NCBI GenBank assembly: GCA_964548025.1
Contig: CAZJRI010000009.1
Span: 1-64,000 of the forward strand
Length of the DNA stretch: 64,000 nt
Direction of reading: 5' to 3'
Origin: JAHRVQ01 sp964548025
GTDB lineage: Bacteria > Pseudomonadota > Gammaproteobacteria > Pseudomonadales > Azotimanducaceae
The notes beneath the pieces are model-generated. The model worked only from the letters and a program-made list of their open reading frames with translations. It was not told the origin of the DNA and ran no database searches. Below are positions 43,202 to 52,017 of the stretch, piece by piece. Position numbers and translations under genes: made by a program. Positions within the stretch are counted from its first letter, which is position 1, and each line of letters starts with the position of its first letter.

Positions 43202-44498
43202 AACCAGAAACCCGCATTCGTTCCACGGTGATGAGAATTCTCGCCAGTGATGCTCGCCGGAATGCCTCTCGATTGAAAGCCAGAGTTCAACGTCTGATTT
43301 TCGGCAAACCGCCCGTCGTTCACTATTTCCACCAGGCAGATGATCCCTATAGCCACCTTGCTGTGCAAAGGTTCACGGCGCTACGGGCCAGATATGGCCT
43401 TGAGTGGGTACCGCACCTGGTCTCAGCACCCCCGGAGGAATACCAGGGTGACGTNNNNNNNNNNAAAGATTCAGGCAATGGGCACTGGGCGATGCTCGCA
43501 GTGTGGCATCCTATTTTAAGGTGGACTTTTCAGCCAATCCGGTTCTCCCATCATCCGAGATGGTCAGGGTCGCCAACCAGAAGCTTCTGGATTGCCTTGC
43601 GAGTGCGGATTTTGGTGAGAAAGCTGCGGAAATTGGCGAGAAGATGTGGTCAGGGAACCTGGAAGGTAGCTTCAACGAAAATGAAATAGCCGCAGCGCTG
43701 GAGGAAGGAAATCAGCTTAGAAGGCGAAAGCGACACTATCTGGGTGCGATGTTTTACTTTGATGGAGAATGGTATTGGGGGCTCGATCGACTTCACCTGC
43801 TTGAGGAGAGGTTATGTTCACTGGGTTTTGGCCAAGGTGTTGATACTGATTTATGTGTACCGCAGCCTGAAGTTGATTCTGTAAGTGGTCTGAATGCCAA
43901 TTCGGTTACTCTGGAATACTTTCCTTCTTTGAGAAGTCCATATACCGCCGTAGGTCACGGTCGTGTGATGGATCTGGTGGACAGAAGCGGTGTTCAGCTC
44001 CGAATACGCCCGGTGATGCCCATGATGATGCGGGGTGTTTCGGCGCCGATTGATAAACAGCTCTATATCATCTCGGACTCAAAACGTGAAGCCGCTGCCA
44101 ACAACGTACGTTTTGGCAACTTTGTCGATCCGTTTGGTGAACCTGTAAAAAGGGCTTTCTCGCTCTATCCCTGGGTTGAAAGTCAGGGAAGGGGAGCGGC
44201 ATTTATTACCGCTTATCTTGAAGCAGCCTGGGCTGATGGTCTGGATATTGGCAGCGATGCGGGTTTGCGCCAGATAATCGAATCGATTGAACTGGATTGG
44301 AAAGAAGCCCTCAGCCAATTCGACAATGATCAATGGGAGCGCCTCCTGGATGACAATGTGCAGGAGATGCTTGCTGAAGGATTATGGGGTGTGCCCAGTT
44401 TCAGGATTACCGGCGGTAACCGAGACGATGGATTTTCGTGCTGGGGGCAAGACAGGATATGGAGAGTCGAAGCGGAAATCAGTCGTAGAGTGAATTAA
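43198..44498 (+). CDS. Two-domain DsbA/HCCA-isomerase-like protein (gapped)
   Basis: One gene is interrupted by 10 N at 43455-43464; the frame changes across the gap, so the true gap is not 10 bases. The first half (to about residue 85) reads VVHYFHQADDPYSHLAVQRF, a DsbA/HCCA-type start. After the gap RFRQWALGDARSVASYFKVDF continues in a different frame to the stop at 44498. The second domain repeats the pattern (VTLEYFPSLRSPYTAVGHGR) and ends with LAEGLWGVPSFRI, the cis-proline motif of HCCA isomerases and kappa-GSTs. Two such domains in one chain are unusual. No CXXC is seen at either active site (DDPYSH, LRSPYT). Confidence 0.75.
43455..43464. other. Assembly gap (10 N)
   Basis: Ten undetermined bases lie inside the double DsbA-like gene. 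The frames on the two sides do not match a gap of 10, so the length is nominal. Confidence 0.98.
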
Positions 44499-44553
44499 CC
44501 CGGGTACCATTGATATCGGTGATGCCGCATCCACCCTCAGAGCAGTAAGAGAA

Positions 44554-44664
44554 ATGGTCGTAAATGTTGAGGATAAACCGCCCAGTCAGAGAACTAAATT
44601 GGACCTTGAAGAATTGATTGCTCTGAATACATATATAGTTGGATCAGCCTGGCCCGTGGCATAA
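44554..44664 (+). CDS. Possible small ORF of 36 residues
   Basis: An ATG at 44554 with TAAGAG just upstream opens a 36-codon frame (MVVNVEDKPPSQRTKLDLEE, then LIALNTYIVGSAWPVA). The same frame is open from 44494 with natural-looking residues (INPGTIDIGDAASTLRAVRE) but has no normal start, so it may be the 3' end of a degraded gene. I do not recognise it. Confidence 0.25.
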   Translation: MVVNVEDKPPSQRTKLDLEELIALNTYIVGSAWPVA

Positions 44665-44730
44665 TTGCTCAAACCATTTCATCGGGCTTAACGTCCTATT
44701 AGTGATGTCATTCATATGGTAAGACTAACT

Positions 44731-45616
44731 ATGAGAAGAAAACTGGTTTTATTCGTAATCCTGTTGCCTGTGATCTGTTTTGCAGGTGAAGATGTTGATA
44801 TCACCAAGATGNNNNNNNNNNATCAAGCGACGGGCTGGTCAGAATAGTTAACGTTCGAGGGGACGTGAGTATCAGTGGTTGGGACCGTAACGAGATTACG
44901 ATAAAAGGTGAACTGGATGATCTTGCCGAGGGGCTGAACTTTGAGGTTAATAGTGAGAAAGCACTTATCGAGGTGAAGATGCCCCGGCGGGATGTTAATT
45001 GGGGTGACGGATCAAATCTTTCCATCCATGTACCTGCAGGCAGCAGGGTGGATTTCAGTGGTGTTTCTACAGAAGTAACAATTGAAGACATCAGCGGTGG
45101 TGCCCGTCTTAAATCTGTTAGTGGTGATCTGCGCGTTGATAACGTTGATGATCGTATCCTGGCTAATAGCGTAAGCGGTGAAATTGAAGTCGTGGATTGC
45201 GAAGGCATGTTACATGCGACAACGGTAAGCGGTGAAATCGACGTCCAAAAACATATAGGTGGNNNNNNNNNNNCGCTGTCGAATCCATATCCGGTGACAT
45301 TGAGGTAGAAACAGAAGCCGCAGACAAGCTCAGAGGTCGTAGTGTCAGCGGAACCATAGAAATGGACGCGGGTGTTATTGAGGGAACCTCAGCCGAGCTT
45401 AAAAGTGTCAGTGGTGATATCAATCTGGATCTGCTGGGCGATGTAAATGCCGTTCTTGAGCTGGAAGCTGGCCTGGGTGGAGAAATTAAAAACAGCTTAA
45501 GCAACGATAAGATTGAGAAAGCATTTATGGGTCGTCAAAAACTTACGACACAGATAGGCGATGGTGCTTCGGAAGTCGTCATTCGTACTGTCTCGGCCGA
45601 TATTCGGATAGAGTAA
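44731..45616 (+). CDS. Exported DUF4097-like repeat protein (gapped)
   Basis: A signal peptide (MRRKLVLFVILLPVICFAGE) begins at 44731. Two N-gaps (44812-44821, 45263-45273) split the gene, and each changes the frame, so gap lengths are nominal; the parts join sensibly. The body is a run of short strands with a repeated S-V/I-S-G-(D/E/T)-(I/L) turn: KSVSGDL, NSVSGEI, TTVSGEI, ESISGDI, RSVSGTI, KSVSGDI, about 18-23 residues apart. This is the right-handed beta-helix-like pattern of DUF4097/DUF4098 proteins. The role is unknown. The next gene starts 4 bp after its stop, so both are likely one operon. Confidence 0.72.
44812..44821. other. Assembly gap (10 N)
   Basis: Undetermined bases just after the signal peptide of the DUF4097-like gene. 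The frame differs on the two sides. Confidence 0.98.
45263..45273. other. Assembly gap (11 N)
   Basis: Undetermined bases in the repeated part of the DUF4097-like gene. Repeats probably made the assembly collapse here. Confidence 0.98.
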
Positions 45617-45620
45617 AGCC

Positions 45621-47804
45621 ATGTCTGCTGAAGGAATACGATCTATATATGAGGAATTGAAACGCAGGCGTGTCATACGTGTTGCCACCTTCTATATCAT
45701 CGCTTTCTGGCCGATCATTCAAGTAGTAGACATCCTTTCCCCGGCACTTGGTTTGCCTGATTCACTGATGAGGAATCTTGTATTTGCCTTCTTTGGCGGA
45801 TTCCCCGTTGTATTGATCCTGGCCTGGGTCTTCGATATTAATCGTGACGGCATCAGCTTTGATGATGGAAAAGAACATGAAACGCTCCTAAGCAGGAAGA
45901 CTGAATTCGGTATGATCGGGATTCTGGGAGTTCTGGTAATTGGCCTGTTTTTTGTTCAGATGGAAATTGAAGAGGAGCCACAACCTGAATCAACAAAAGT
46001 TTCCTATGATTCAATCGCGGTTTTACCCTTTGTTATTTTCAGCAACGAATCCAGAGATCAGTTTTTTGCTGATGGACTCACCGAAGAACTGCTCAACGTC
46101 TTATCAAGAATGACCGAGCTTCGTGTAGCCGCACGGACTTCCTCTTTTGCCTATAAGGGGGTCAACAAAAATGTCCAGGATATCGGTACAGAATTAGGTG
46201 TTGCCACCATTCTTGAAGGAAGCGTCAGAAGAAATGATGTAGACGATACAATTCGGGTGACTGCCCAGTTAATAGATGTGTCAACAGGAGCGCATCTCTG
46301 GTCAGAAACATATGAGCGCCAGTTTACAGATATATTCAAAATCCAGGATGAGATATCACATGCAGTCTCAAACCAACTGCAACTTACGCTCTTTAGTGAC
46401 AGTGTACCGGTAAACCGGCAAAAGTCGGCGAATCCCGAGGCTTTGATAGCCTATAGCATGGGTCAGTCAGAGATGGCCAAAAGAACCGAACAGGGTTTGA
46501 AGGATGCGGCGAGATTCTTTCAGCGTGCGATTGATACTGATCCGTCATATGCGCTCGCCTATGCCGGAAAAGCGGATGCACATACCCTACTCGTCAACTA
46601 TGAGTTCATGGATCGGACGGAAGGCATAACGAAGGCGAGAGAATCAGTTGACCAGGCGCTCTCTCTCGACCCGGATCTCGGAATCGCATGGGCCAGTAAA
46701 GGGCTCATACTTAGCCACGAGAAAGGTAATGAAGAGCAGGCCCGGGCGGCATTTCAAAAAGCGATTGCGCTGAATCCCAGTTATGCCATGGCCTTCATGT
46801 GGTACGCCGGACTGTTGGATGACAAGGCGGAACAATTGGAGTTCTATCAAAAAGCCTATTCCCTTGATCCTAAATCGGCGGTCGCTGGCTACAATGTTGC
46901 AACCATGCTGATTGGCCAGGGAAGAGATGCCGAAGCGATGCAGATATTCAGTCAGATTGTGGAAGCGGATCCGTTTTACAGCAAAGCATATACGCTGGTG
47001 GGCGGTATCAATGATCGCCGTGGCAGGATTGCTGAAGCGATCAGTCAGTATGAAAGGAGTTACGATCTAGACAACGATCCTTCGGTTGCTTTTGAAATCG
47101 CGAAACTTTATGCGGCCGTTAGTGATTTCGACAGTTCGGATGCCTGGTATACACAGGCGACGGAAAATGGAATTCCTGAGATGTACAGATCGAAAGCACA
47201 CTGGTTCAGGGTGCAACGATTCGCAGCCGATGGTGATGCTGATAGTGCAATGATTGTTCTAAAGCAGTTGCAGTCGCTAAAAAACGGAGCTCAGGAAGGA
47301 TATAACGATCAGATTTGGGCATCCTATTTTCTCGGTGAATTCAAGGAGGCTACCAGACTCTATGAAAAATCTTTGTCGGAACCAACTGGTATGGTTCATC
47401 AGGATGAATATACGCTTAAGTTGGCGACGGACGCTAAAATTGCAGCAGCATTTTCATACAAACAACTTGGCAAGACCAGACTGGCTTCGCAGGTAACGAC
47501 AAATACCATTGAATATCTCGACGAGCAATTGAAGCAATTAGGTCACGCGGACCCGACAGATTGGTACCGTAAAGCGTTGCTCGCGGTAATCGAAGGAAAA
47601 GAACAGGTAGCGCTTATTTATATGCAAAGGGCTGTAGATGAAGGATGGCGGGAGTATTGGCGACCCGCTTTTGAACCTGCACTTGAGGATTTTATGTCTC
47701 AGAAACCGTTTCAGGCTATGATGGCAGGCCTGGAAACAAGACTGGATATAATCCGCGAACAGTTCAAGATGGAAGAACAGTTCGCGGCAGGTTGGTCCAA
47801 CTAA
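45621..47804 (+). CDS. Membrane protein with TolB-like and TPR domains
   Basis: This 727-residue protein has a cytosolic start (MSAEGIRSIYEELKRRRVIR), three membrane helices at about 21-40, 55-75 and 97-115, then a TolB/FlgO-like domain (SIAVLPFVIFSNESRDQFFADGLTEELLNVLSRM, with ATILEGSVRR and LWSETYERQF). A long array of TPRs covers about 270-700. The layout is that of proteins often labelled adenylate-cyclase-like, where the cyclase domain is replaced; no nucleotide cyclase is present here. It may sense or assemble an envelope complex with the DUF4097-like protein. It overlaps the converging thioredoxin gene by 4 bp. Confidence 0.82.
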   Translation: MSAEGIRSIYEELKRRRVIRVATFYIIAFWPIIQVVDILSPALGLPDSLMRNLVFAFFGGFPVVLILAWVFDINRDGISFDDGKEHETLLSRKTEFGMIGILGVLVIGLFFVQMEIEEEPQPESTKVSYDSIAVLPFVIFSNESRDQFFADGLTEELLNVLSRMTELRVAARTSSFAYKGVNKNVQDIGTELGVATILEGSVRRNDVDDTIRVTAQLIDVSTGAHLWSETYERQFTDIFKIQDEISHAVSNQLQLTLFSDSVPVNRQKSANPEALIAYSMGQSEMAKRTEQGLKDAARFFQRAIDTDPSYALAYAGKADAHTLLVNYEFMDRTEGITKARESVDQALSLDPDLGIAWASKGLILSHEKGNEEQARAAFQKAIALNPSYAMAFMWYAGLLDDKAEQLEFYQKAYSLDPKSAVAGYNVATMLIGQGRDAEAMQIFSQIVEADPFYSKAYTLVGGINDRRGRIAEAISQYERSYDLDNDPSVAFEIAKLYAAVSDFDSSDAWYTQATENGIPEMYRSKAHWFRVQRFAADGDADSAMIVLKQLQSLKNGAQEGYNDQIWASYFLGEFKEATRLYEKSLSEPTGMVHQDEYTLKLATDAKIAAAFSYKQLGKTRLASQVTTNTIEYLDEQLKQLGHADPTDWYRKALLAVIEGKEQVALIYMQRAVDEGWREYWRPAFEPALEDFMSQKPFQAMMAGLETRLDIIREQFKMEEQFAAGWSN

Positions 47805-49393
47805 CCCTGTTTAAGCAGGCTTGCGCAGTTGGATGCTTCGACGCTGCCTGATATCTGTTCGTTACATCGTTGACTGACGGCCCTGTCAAATTCTGCTAAT
47901 AGAACCTGCTGTCGCTCTGACTGCCAATCAACAAGCGCAGTGTTCAGTGATCGAAGTATCCGGAAATTTCTACCAGCAAAGATCTCGGATGTTGTTTGCA
48001 ACTCATCGAGCAGCGCCATGGACGTTAGTATGATCAGTTCATGATCATCAGGTCTGATTCGGATGATAGTCCGAATATAGTTAGCGCCCCATTGGAATCT
48101 GGTTGCGGTACCTGTTGAGTCCTCGTAAGCCATGCGTCGCCATTTTATGGCTTCTTCAGGCTGATTCTGTTTTTCAGCGATAGCCGCGAGGCTGCTCATG
48201 AAATAATAAGGTGACTTTGAGCGCTTCAATTCTGTTGTTAGCAGCTCTTTTGCTTCATCTATCAGATTGGCCGTTTGTAAGACATGATTAATCTGGTTAA
48301 CAACACTTTGCCTTGCAAACGAATTTTTTGTGGCGCTATCCGCGATCGCTGTTTTTTCCAGCACTCTTGTTTTCAGCTCGGGACTAAGAGGGCGGTCTTC
48401 ATCATCCATAAAATAGAACTCAAGCCTCGGAAATAACCCGGCAAGTTGTTCCGCAACAGAGAGCGATTCGTGGTTTGATAGTTGTTCCAGTTGAGATATC
48501 CAGATAGATTTCAGCGCCATCTGATCGGAACCCGTTGCAATATGAGGCAACAGATCCAATGCGTAATAGGCTAAAGAATCCCAGCAGGCAAGAGTTAATG
48601 TTTCCGAAGCAAGGATTTCTTTGACTTTTTGAAGGGCGCCAGCAACAGGAACAATTCGCGCTTCATTATTGTCAAGATTGTCATTGTCAAGATTGTCCTC
48701 ACCTGAAGAATCAGAGCCTGCTTCGTTTTCATCGTGAGCAAGCGCTACTTCGTAGAGATACTGCATGTACAGGCGGGATGCTGAAACTTCATCATCTGCG
48801 AGTTCCGACATCGTCAGAAATAATTCAGGCCGATAGTCCTCTGGCAGTGCATCGTGATCCTGGCCCCAGGAATAATATGCCAGCGATTTAAGATCGTTTT
48901 GACTGACTTTCTCTGGGCTCGATAGGACGAGCTGGACCAGCGCAGATACTGGCTTTATTGCCTTGAGTGAAAGTTCAAGTACATCGTTGTACCGGGAAAT
49001 GTCTATACCGCCAGGGATTCTGGTCAGTTCTGTACCTGTTGCACTGAATACAATCATTGTTGGATAGCCCTTGACGCCAAACTTCTCCCCCAGGGACTGG
49101 GCTTGCTGTGTATCACCGTCCAGATAAATAGGAACGAATGATCGAGTCTGTGCGATAAATCGCCTGCTCTTGAATACCGTTTGTTTAATCTCCTGGCAGG
49201 GTGGGCACCAAACGGCTCCCCAATAAAGGAATATCGGTTTGTTTTCTGATTTAGCCAGGGCGAAGGCCTCATCTATGTTGCCGTCAAACCAGGAAATGGC
49301 CTGATCCTCAGATAGTTGCGTGGTGTTTTTGTTTGATTCGGAACAGCCAGTGGCCATCAGTAAAAGGCTGAGAATCAGGGCTATTTTGTTCAT
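47801..49393 (-). CDS. Thioredoxin-domain lipoprotein with helical repeats
   Basis: This 530-residue lipoprotein (LLLMATGCSES) has a thioredoxin domain at about 33-145: FLYWGAVWCPPCQEIKQTVF gives the CXXC redox pair and GVKGYPTMIVF the cis-proline. About 380 residues of helical, TPR-like sequence follow, ending with FDRAVSQRCNEQISGSVEASNC. A small coding repeat makes DNLDNDNLDNNE at about 238-249. It should reduce disulfides in the periplasm (TlpA/DsbD-C style) and use the repeats to bind clients. Confidence 0.82.
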   Translation of the reverse strand: MNKIALILSLLLMATGCSESNKNTTQLSEDQAISWFDGNIDEAFALAKSENKPIFLYWGAVWCPPCQEIKQTVFKSRRFIAQTRSFVPIYLDGDTQQAQSLGEKFGVKGYPTMIVFSATGTELTRIPGGIDISRYNDVLELSLKAIKPVSALVQLVLSSPEKVSQNDLKSLAYYSWGQDHDALPEDYRPELFLTMSELADDEVSASRLYMQYLYEVALAHDENEAGSDSSGEDNLDNDNLDNNEARIVPVAGALQKVKEILASETLTLACWDSLAYYALDLLPHIATGSDQMALKSIWISQLEQLSNHESLSVAEQLAGLFPRLEFYFMDDEDRPLSPELKTRVLEKTAIADSATKNSFARQSVVNQINHVLQTANLIDEAKELLTTELKRSKSPYYFMSSLAAIAEKQNQPEEAIKWRRMAYEDSTGTATRFQWGANYIRTIIRIRPDDHELIILTSMALLDELQTTSEIFAGRNFRILRSLNTALVDWQSERQQVLLAEFDRAVSQRCNEQISGSVEASNCASLLKQG

Positions 49394-49501
49394 AAGGCGG
49401 CTATTGCTGGCTTGGATCTACAGGTTACCTCATCCTTCACCGCTGGTAATCATTGATTTTCAGTAATAGTCTCTACTTATGGGATGGATATGGGGAAGTC
49501 T

Positions 49502-50353
49502 ATGAACGGCAAGCGAGTTTTGATTACCGGCGGAAATAGCGGTATCGGAAAGGTAACCGCTGTTGAGCTGGCAAAACTAGGCGCTTCTGTTGTTCTAGCA
49601 TGCCGAATTGGTGACAAAACGATCGAAGCATTGAAGCTGATTAATGCGACCAGTACATCCTCAAATGAGGCGATAAACCTGCCCTGTGATCTTGCCTCTC
49701 TTGACTCTGTGCGCTCAGTCACGGATAGATATGTCAGTCAGTTCGACCGGCTCGACGTGCTCATCAATAACGCCGGTGTATTTCCGTTAAAAAGAAAATT
49801 GACCCAGGACGGATTTGAAATGCAATTTGGTGTGAATCACCTTGCCCACTTTCTGCTCACGACGCGACTTCTGGACATCCTGAAATCCTCTGCACCATCA
49901 AGGGTAGTCACGGTCTCATCAATGATGCACAAGAGCGGAGAGTTGGACATTGACAGTTTCAGGGGTCAGAAGAAATATTCAGCCCAGGCTGCTTATCGTC
50001 AATCCAAGTTGGCAAATGTGCTGTTTGCGGTTGAACTGGCGAAGCGTCTTGAAGGCACTGGTGTTACCTCGAATGTCCTGCATCCTGGTGGGGTAAGAAC
50101 CGGTATAACAAGGGATGTACCCTGGTTGTTCCGCAAAATCATAGATCTGATGTTCATCTCTCCGGAAGAAGGGGCTAAAACTAATATCATGCTGGCCAGT
50201 GACAAATCGCTTGATCAGGTTACAGGTCAATACTACGACCAGTGTAAGAAAGCCAGTTGCTCACCGCTTGCCGAGGATGACTTTTTACGCCGGAGACTTT
50301 GGCAGGAGAGCGAAACACTGGTTGGCAGCGATGCTGTCTCTAAGGTGGTGTAA
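49502..50353 (+). CDS. Short-chain dehydrogenase/reductase
   Basis: This classical SDR has the cofactor loop GKRVLITGGNSGIGK, VLINNAGVF, a catalytic serine in VVTVSSMMHKSG, and YRQSKLANVLF (YxxxK). It resembles retinol-dehydrogenase-like and WW-oxidoreductase SDRs that oxidise or reduce bulky alcohols. I chose the ATG at 49502 because GGGGAAG lies just before it; ATGs at 49484 and 49490 are also in frame. Its 3' end overlaps the converging monooxygenase gene by 14 bp. Confidence 0.88.
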   Translation: MNGKRVLITGGNSGIGKVTAVELAKLGASVVLACRIGDKTIEALKLINATSTSSNEAINLPCDLASLDSVRSVTDRYVSQFDRLDVLINNAGVFPLKRKLTQDGFEMQFGVNHLAHFLLTTRLLDILKSSAPSRVVTVSSMMHKSGELDIDSFRGQKKYSAQAAYRQSKLANVLFAVELAKRLEGTGVTSNVLHPGGVRTGITRDVPWLFRKIIDLMFISPEEGAKTNIMLASDKSLDQVTGQYYDQCKKASCSPLAEDDFLRRRLWQESETLVGSDAVSKVV

Positions 50354-50639
50354 CCTCGGTTGCCTCATAGAAATGCGCGGAAACACTTGTCGGTGGGTGT
50401 TCTGTCATGGCCGCCTGGAATGCCGCCATATGTGGTGTCTGAAAATGTATCTTCAGTGCTTCCATACTCTCCCATTTCTCGGTGATTCTGAGCTTGTCTG
50501 CGTCGTTTAATTCGACTGAAAACGTATAGTCGTGGCATCCGTCCTCGGCTCGACTGGCTTTCTCCATAACCTCGATTGCTGATCTGATTGATTCAATATT
50601 AGCCTGGTTGGTTTCGATTATTGCGTTAACTATGATCAC
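50340..50639 (-). CDS. ABM-family (YgiN-like) monooxygenase
   Basis: This is a small ferredoxin-like protein of about 99 residues in the antibiotic biosynthesis monooxygenase family: VIIVNAIIETNQANIESIRSAIEVMEKASRAEDGCHDYTFSVELNDADKLRITEKWES. Such proteins oxidise quinols or aromatic intermediates without cofactor, or are regulators. The AAGGAG ribosome site lies inside the longer open frame, 6 bp before a GTG at 50639, so I take that as the start; the ORF extends five codons upstream to 50654. Confidence 0.85.
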   Translation of the reverse strand: MIIVNAIIETNQANIESIRSAIEVMEKASRAEDGCHDYTFSVELNDADKLRITEKWESMEALKIHFQTPHMAAFQAAMTEHPPTSVSAHFYEATEVTPP

Positions 50640-50763
50640 CTGTTGCTCCTTCATCTATTAGAATTACACTTTTTAGAATTGCACTGGATCACCGGGGTAG
50701 CGGATAAAATGGACGATATCACGGTTTACTGCTGAAACAAGTTCAAATAAGGATAACAAGCAG

Positions 50764-51408
50764 ATGATTACACTCTGGGGTCGAAAAAGCGCGTTCAACG
50801 TTCAGAAGGTCATGTGGGCGCTAAAAGAACTGCAGGTAGAATATGACCAGATAGAAGTTGGTGGCGATTTCGGCTGGCTGGATTCGGATGAATTCCTCGA
50901 AATGAACCCACACGGAAGAATTCCCGTAATCCGGCACGATGATAAAATTCTGTGGGAGAGTCACAGTATTATCCGTTATCTCGGTGCGACGTTTCGCAAC
51001 GAGGACCTCTGGCCGCAGGATGCATTTAAAAGATCAATGTGTGACCGCTGGATGGACTGGTCTTTGAGCTTCCTTCAGCCCAATTTCATGGGGCTGTTCT
51101 GGGGATATTATCGAATGCCAGAAGAAAAACGTAATAGCAGGCGGATCAAAGCTACAGGGAGTATTTGTGAATCCTGTTTTGGTTTACTGAACGAACTGCT
51201 TGAACAACAGCGCTTCCTGGCAGGAGACCGGTTTACACTGGGTGATATTCCCGCTGCGGCAACGTTGTATCGTTACTTTGAAATGGGACTGGAAGTAAAC
51301 AGACCTCCGCAGGTAATGGCCTGGTATGAGCGAATGAAACAAAGAGAACCTTATCAGGAAGGGATCATGATTCCGTTTGATGATCTGTTTGGGAAAGAGG
51401 ACTACTGA
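50764..51408 (+). CDS. Glutathione S-transferase
   Basis: This GST is a normal 214 residues. The N-terminal domain has LWGRKSAFNVQKVMWALKELQVEYDQIEVGGDFGWL, NPHGRIPVIRHDD with the cis-proline, and ESHSIIRYLG (ESxxI). The C-terminal helical domain has FLAGDRFTLGDIPAAATLYRYFEMG, the GST_C N-capping motif. It conjugates glutathione to electrophiles or dehalogenates or isomerises substrates. It lies within a region rich in CoA-dependent catabolic genes, where a maleylpyruvate- or haloalkane-type role is possible. Confidence 0.92.
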   Translation: MITLWGRKSAFNVQKVMWALKELQVEYDQIEVGGDFGWLDSDEFLEMNPHGRIPVIRHDDKILWESHSIIRYLGATFRNEDLWPQDAFKRSMCDRWMDWSLSFLQPNFMGLFWGYYRMPEEKRNSRRIKATGSICESCFGLLNELLEQQRFLAGDRFTLGDIPAAATLYRYFEMGLEVNRPPQVMAWYERMKQREPYQEGIMIPFDDLFGKEDY

Positions 51409-51439
51409 TCTGATCGGCATCCAATTGCTGGATGAGAGA

Positions 51440-51838
51440 ATGAATAACATTCAGATACACGTATTATCGATTTTGCTGGTTCTCACGCTGAGCAGTTGCC
51501 AGAGTCCATTTCTCGTGTTTGCAGGTAAATCGCTTAAGGGTGAAGAAAGGCATACGGATTCATGGGCATTCGCCAGGAACTATAAGTTGCTGCAACTCGA
51601 AACCCGACCAGAAAAGCCTTATTCGGTCTATCTCAGGGTCACGGTAATCGGAGATGAACTATACATCGACGCGGCAGAATCTCGCAGATGGCATCAACAT
51701 ATCAAGCTTGATAACCGCATCAGATTAAAAATTGGCGAGAATGTCTACGAGGCTCGTGCGATTGAAGTTGAGGACCCTTCGATCAAAGAGCGTTTTTTGC
51801 CTGACCGTAAGATCTATCGGGTTGTTTCGTTGAATTAA
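51440..51838 (+). CDS. Lipoprotein, unknown
   Basis: This protein has about 132 residues with a lipoprotein signal (MNNIQIHVLSILLVLTLSSC) and a compact beta-rich domain: AFARNYKLLQLETRPEKPYS, VYLRVTVIGDELYIDAAES, RIRLKIGENVYEARAIEVED. It looks like a nucleic-acid- or heme-binding fold but I cannot name a family. The frame is open from 51377, overlapping the GST gene, but the ATG at 51440 starts the signal peptide. A role linked to the GST is unproven. Confidence 0.72.
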   Translation: MNNIQIHVLSILLVLTLSSCQSPFLVFAGKSLKGEERHTDSWAFARNYKLLQLETRPEKPYSVYLRVTVIGDELYIDAAESRRWHQHIKLDNRIRLKIGENVYEARAIEVEDPSIKERFLPDRKIYRVVSLN

Positions 51839-52017
51839 CCCGATATGATCGATTTACTTAACGTGGACAAGGGGAGATTGCGTAAGTGAAAAGCCCCTCT
51901 TTTCCATGATTTCAGTTCGAGCCTACAACCGGGCTGATCCCCAAAAAAAGGCAGCGAGATGGAATGTGTCGATGAAGTCGGTCAATCATTTGTACTTGAT
52001 GCTAACGTCGACTGTCA

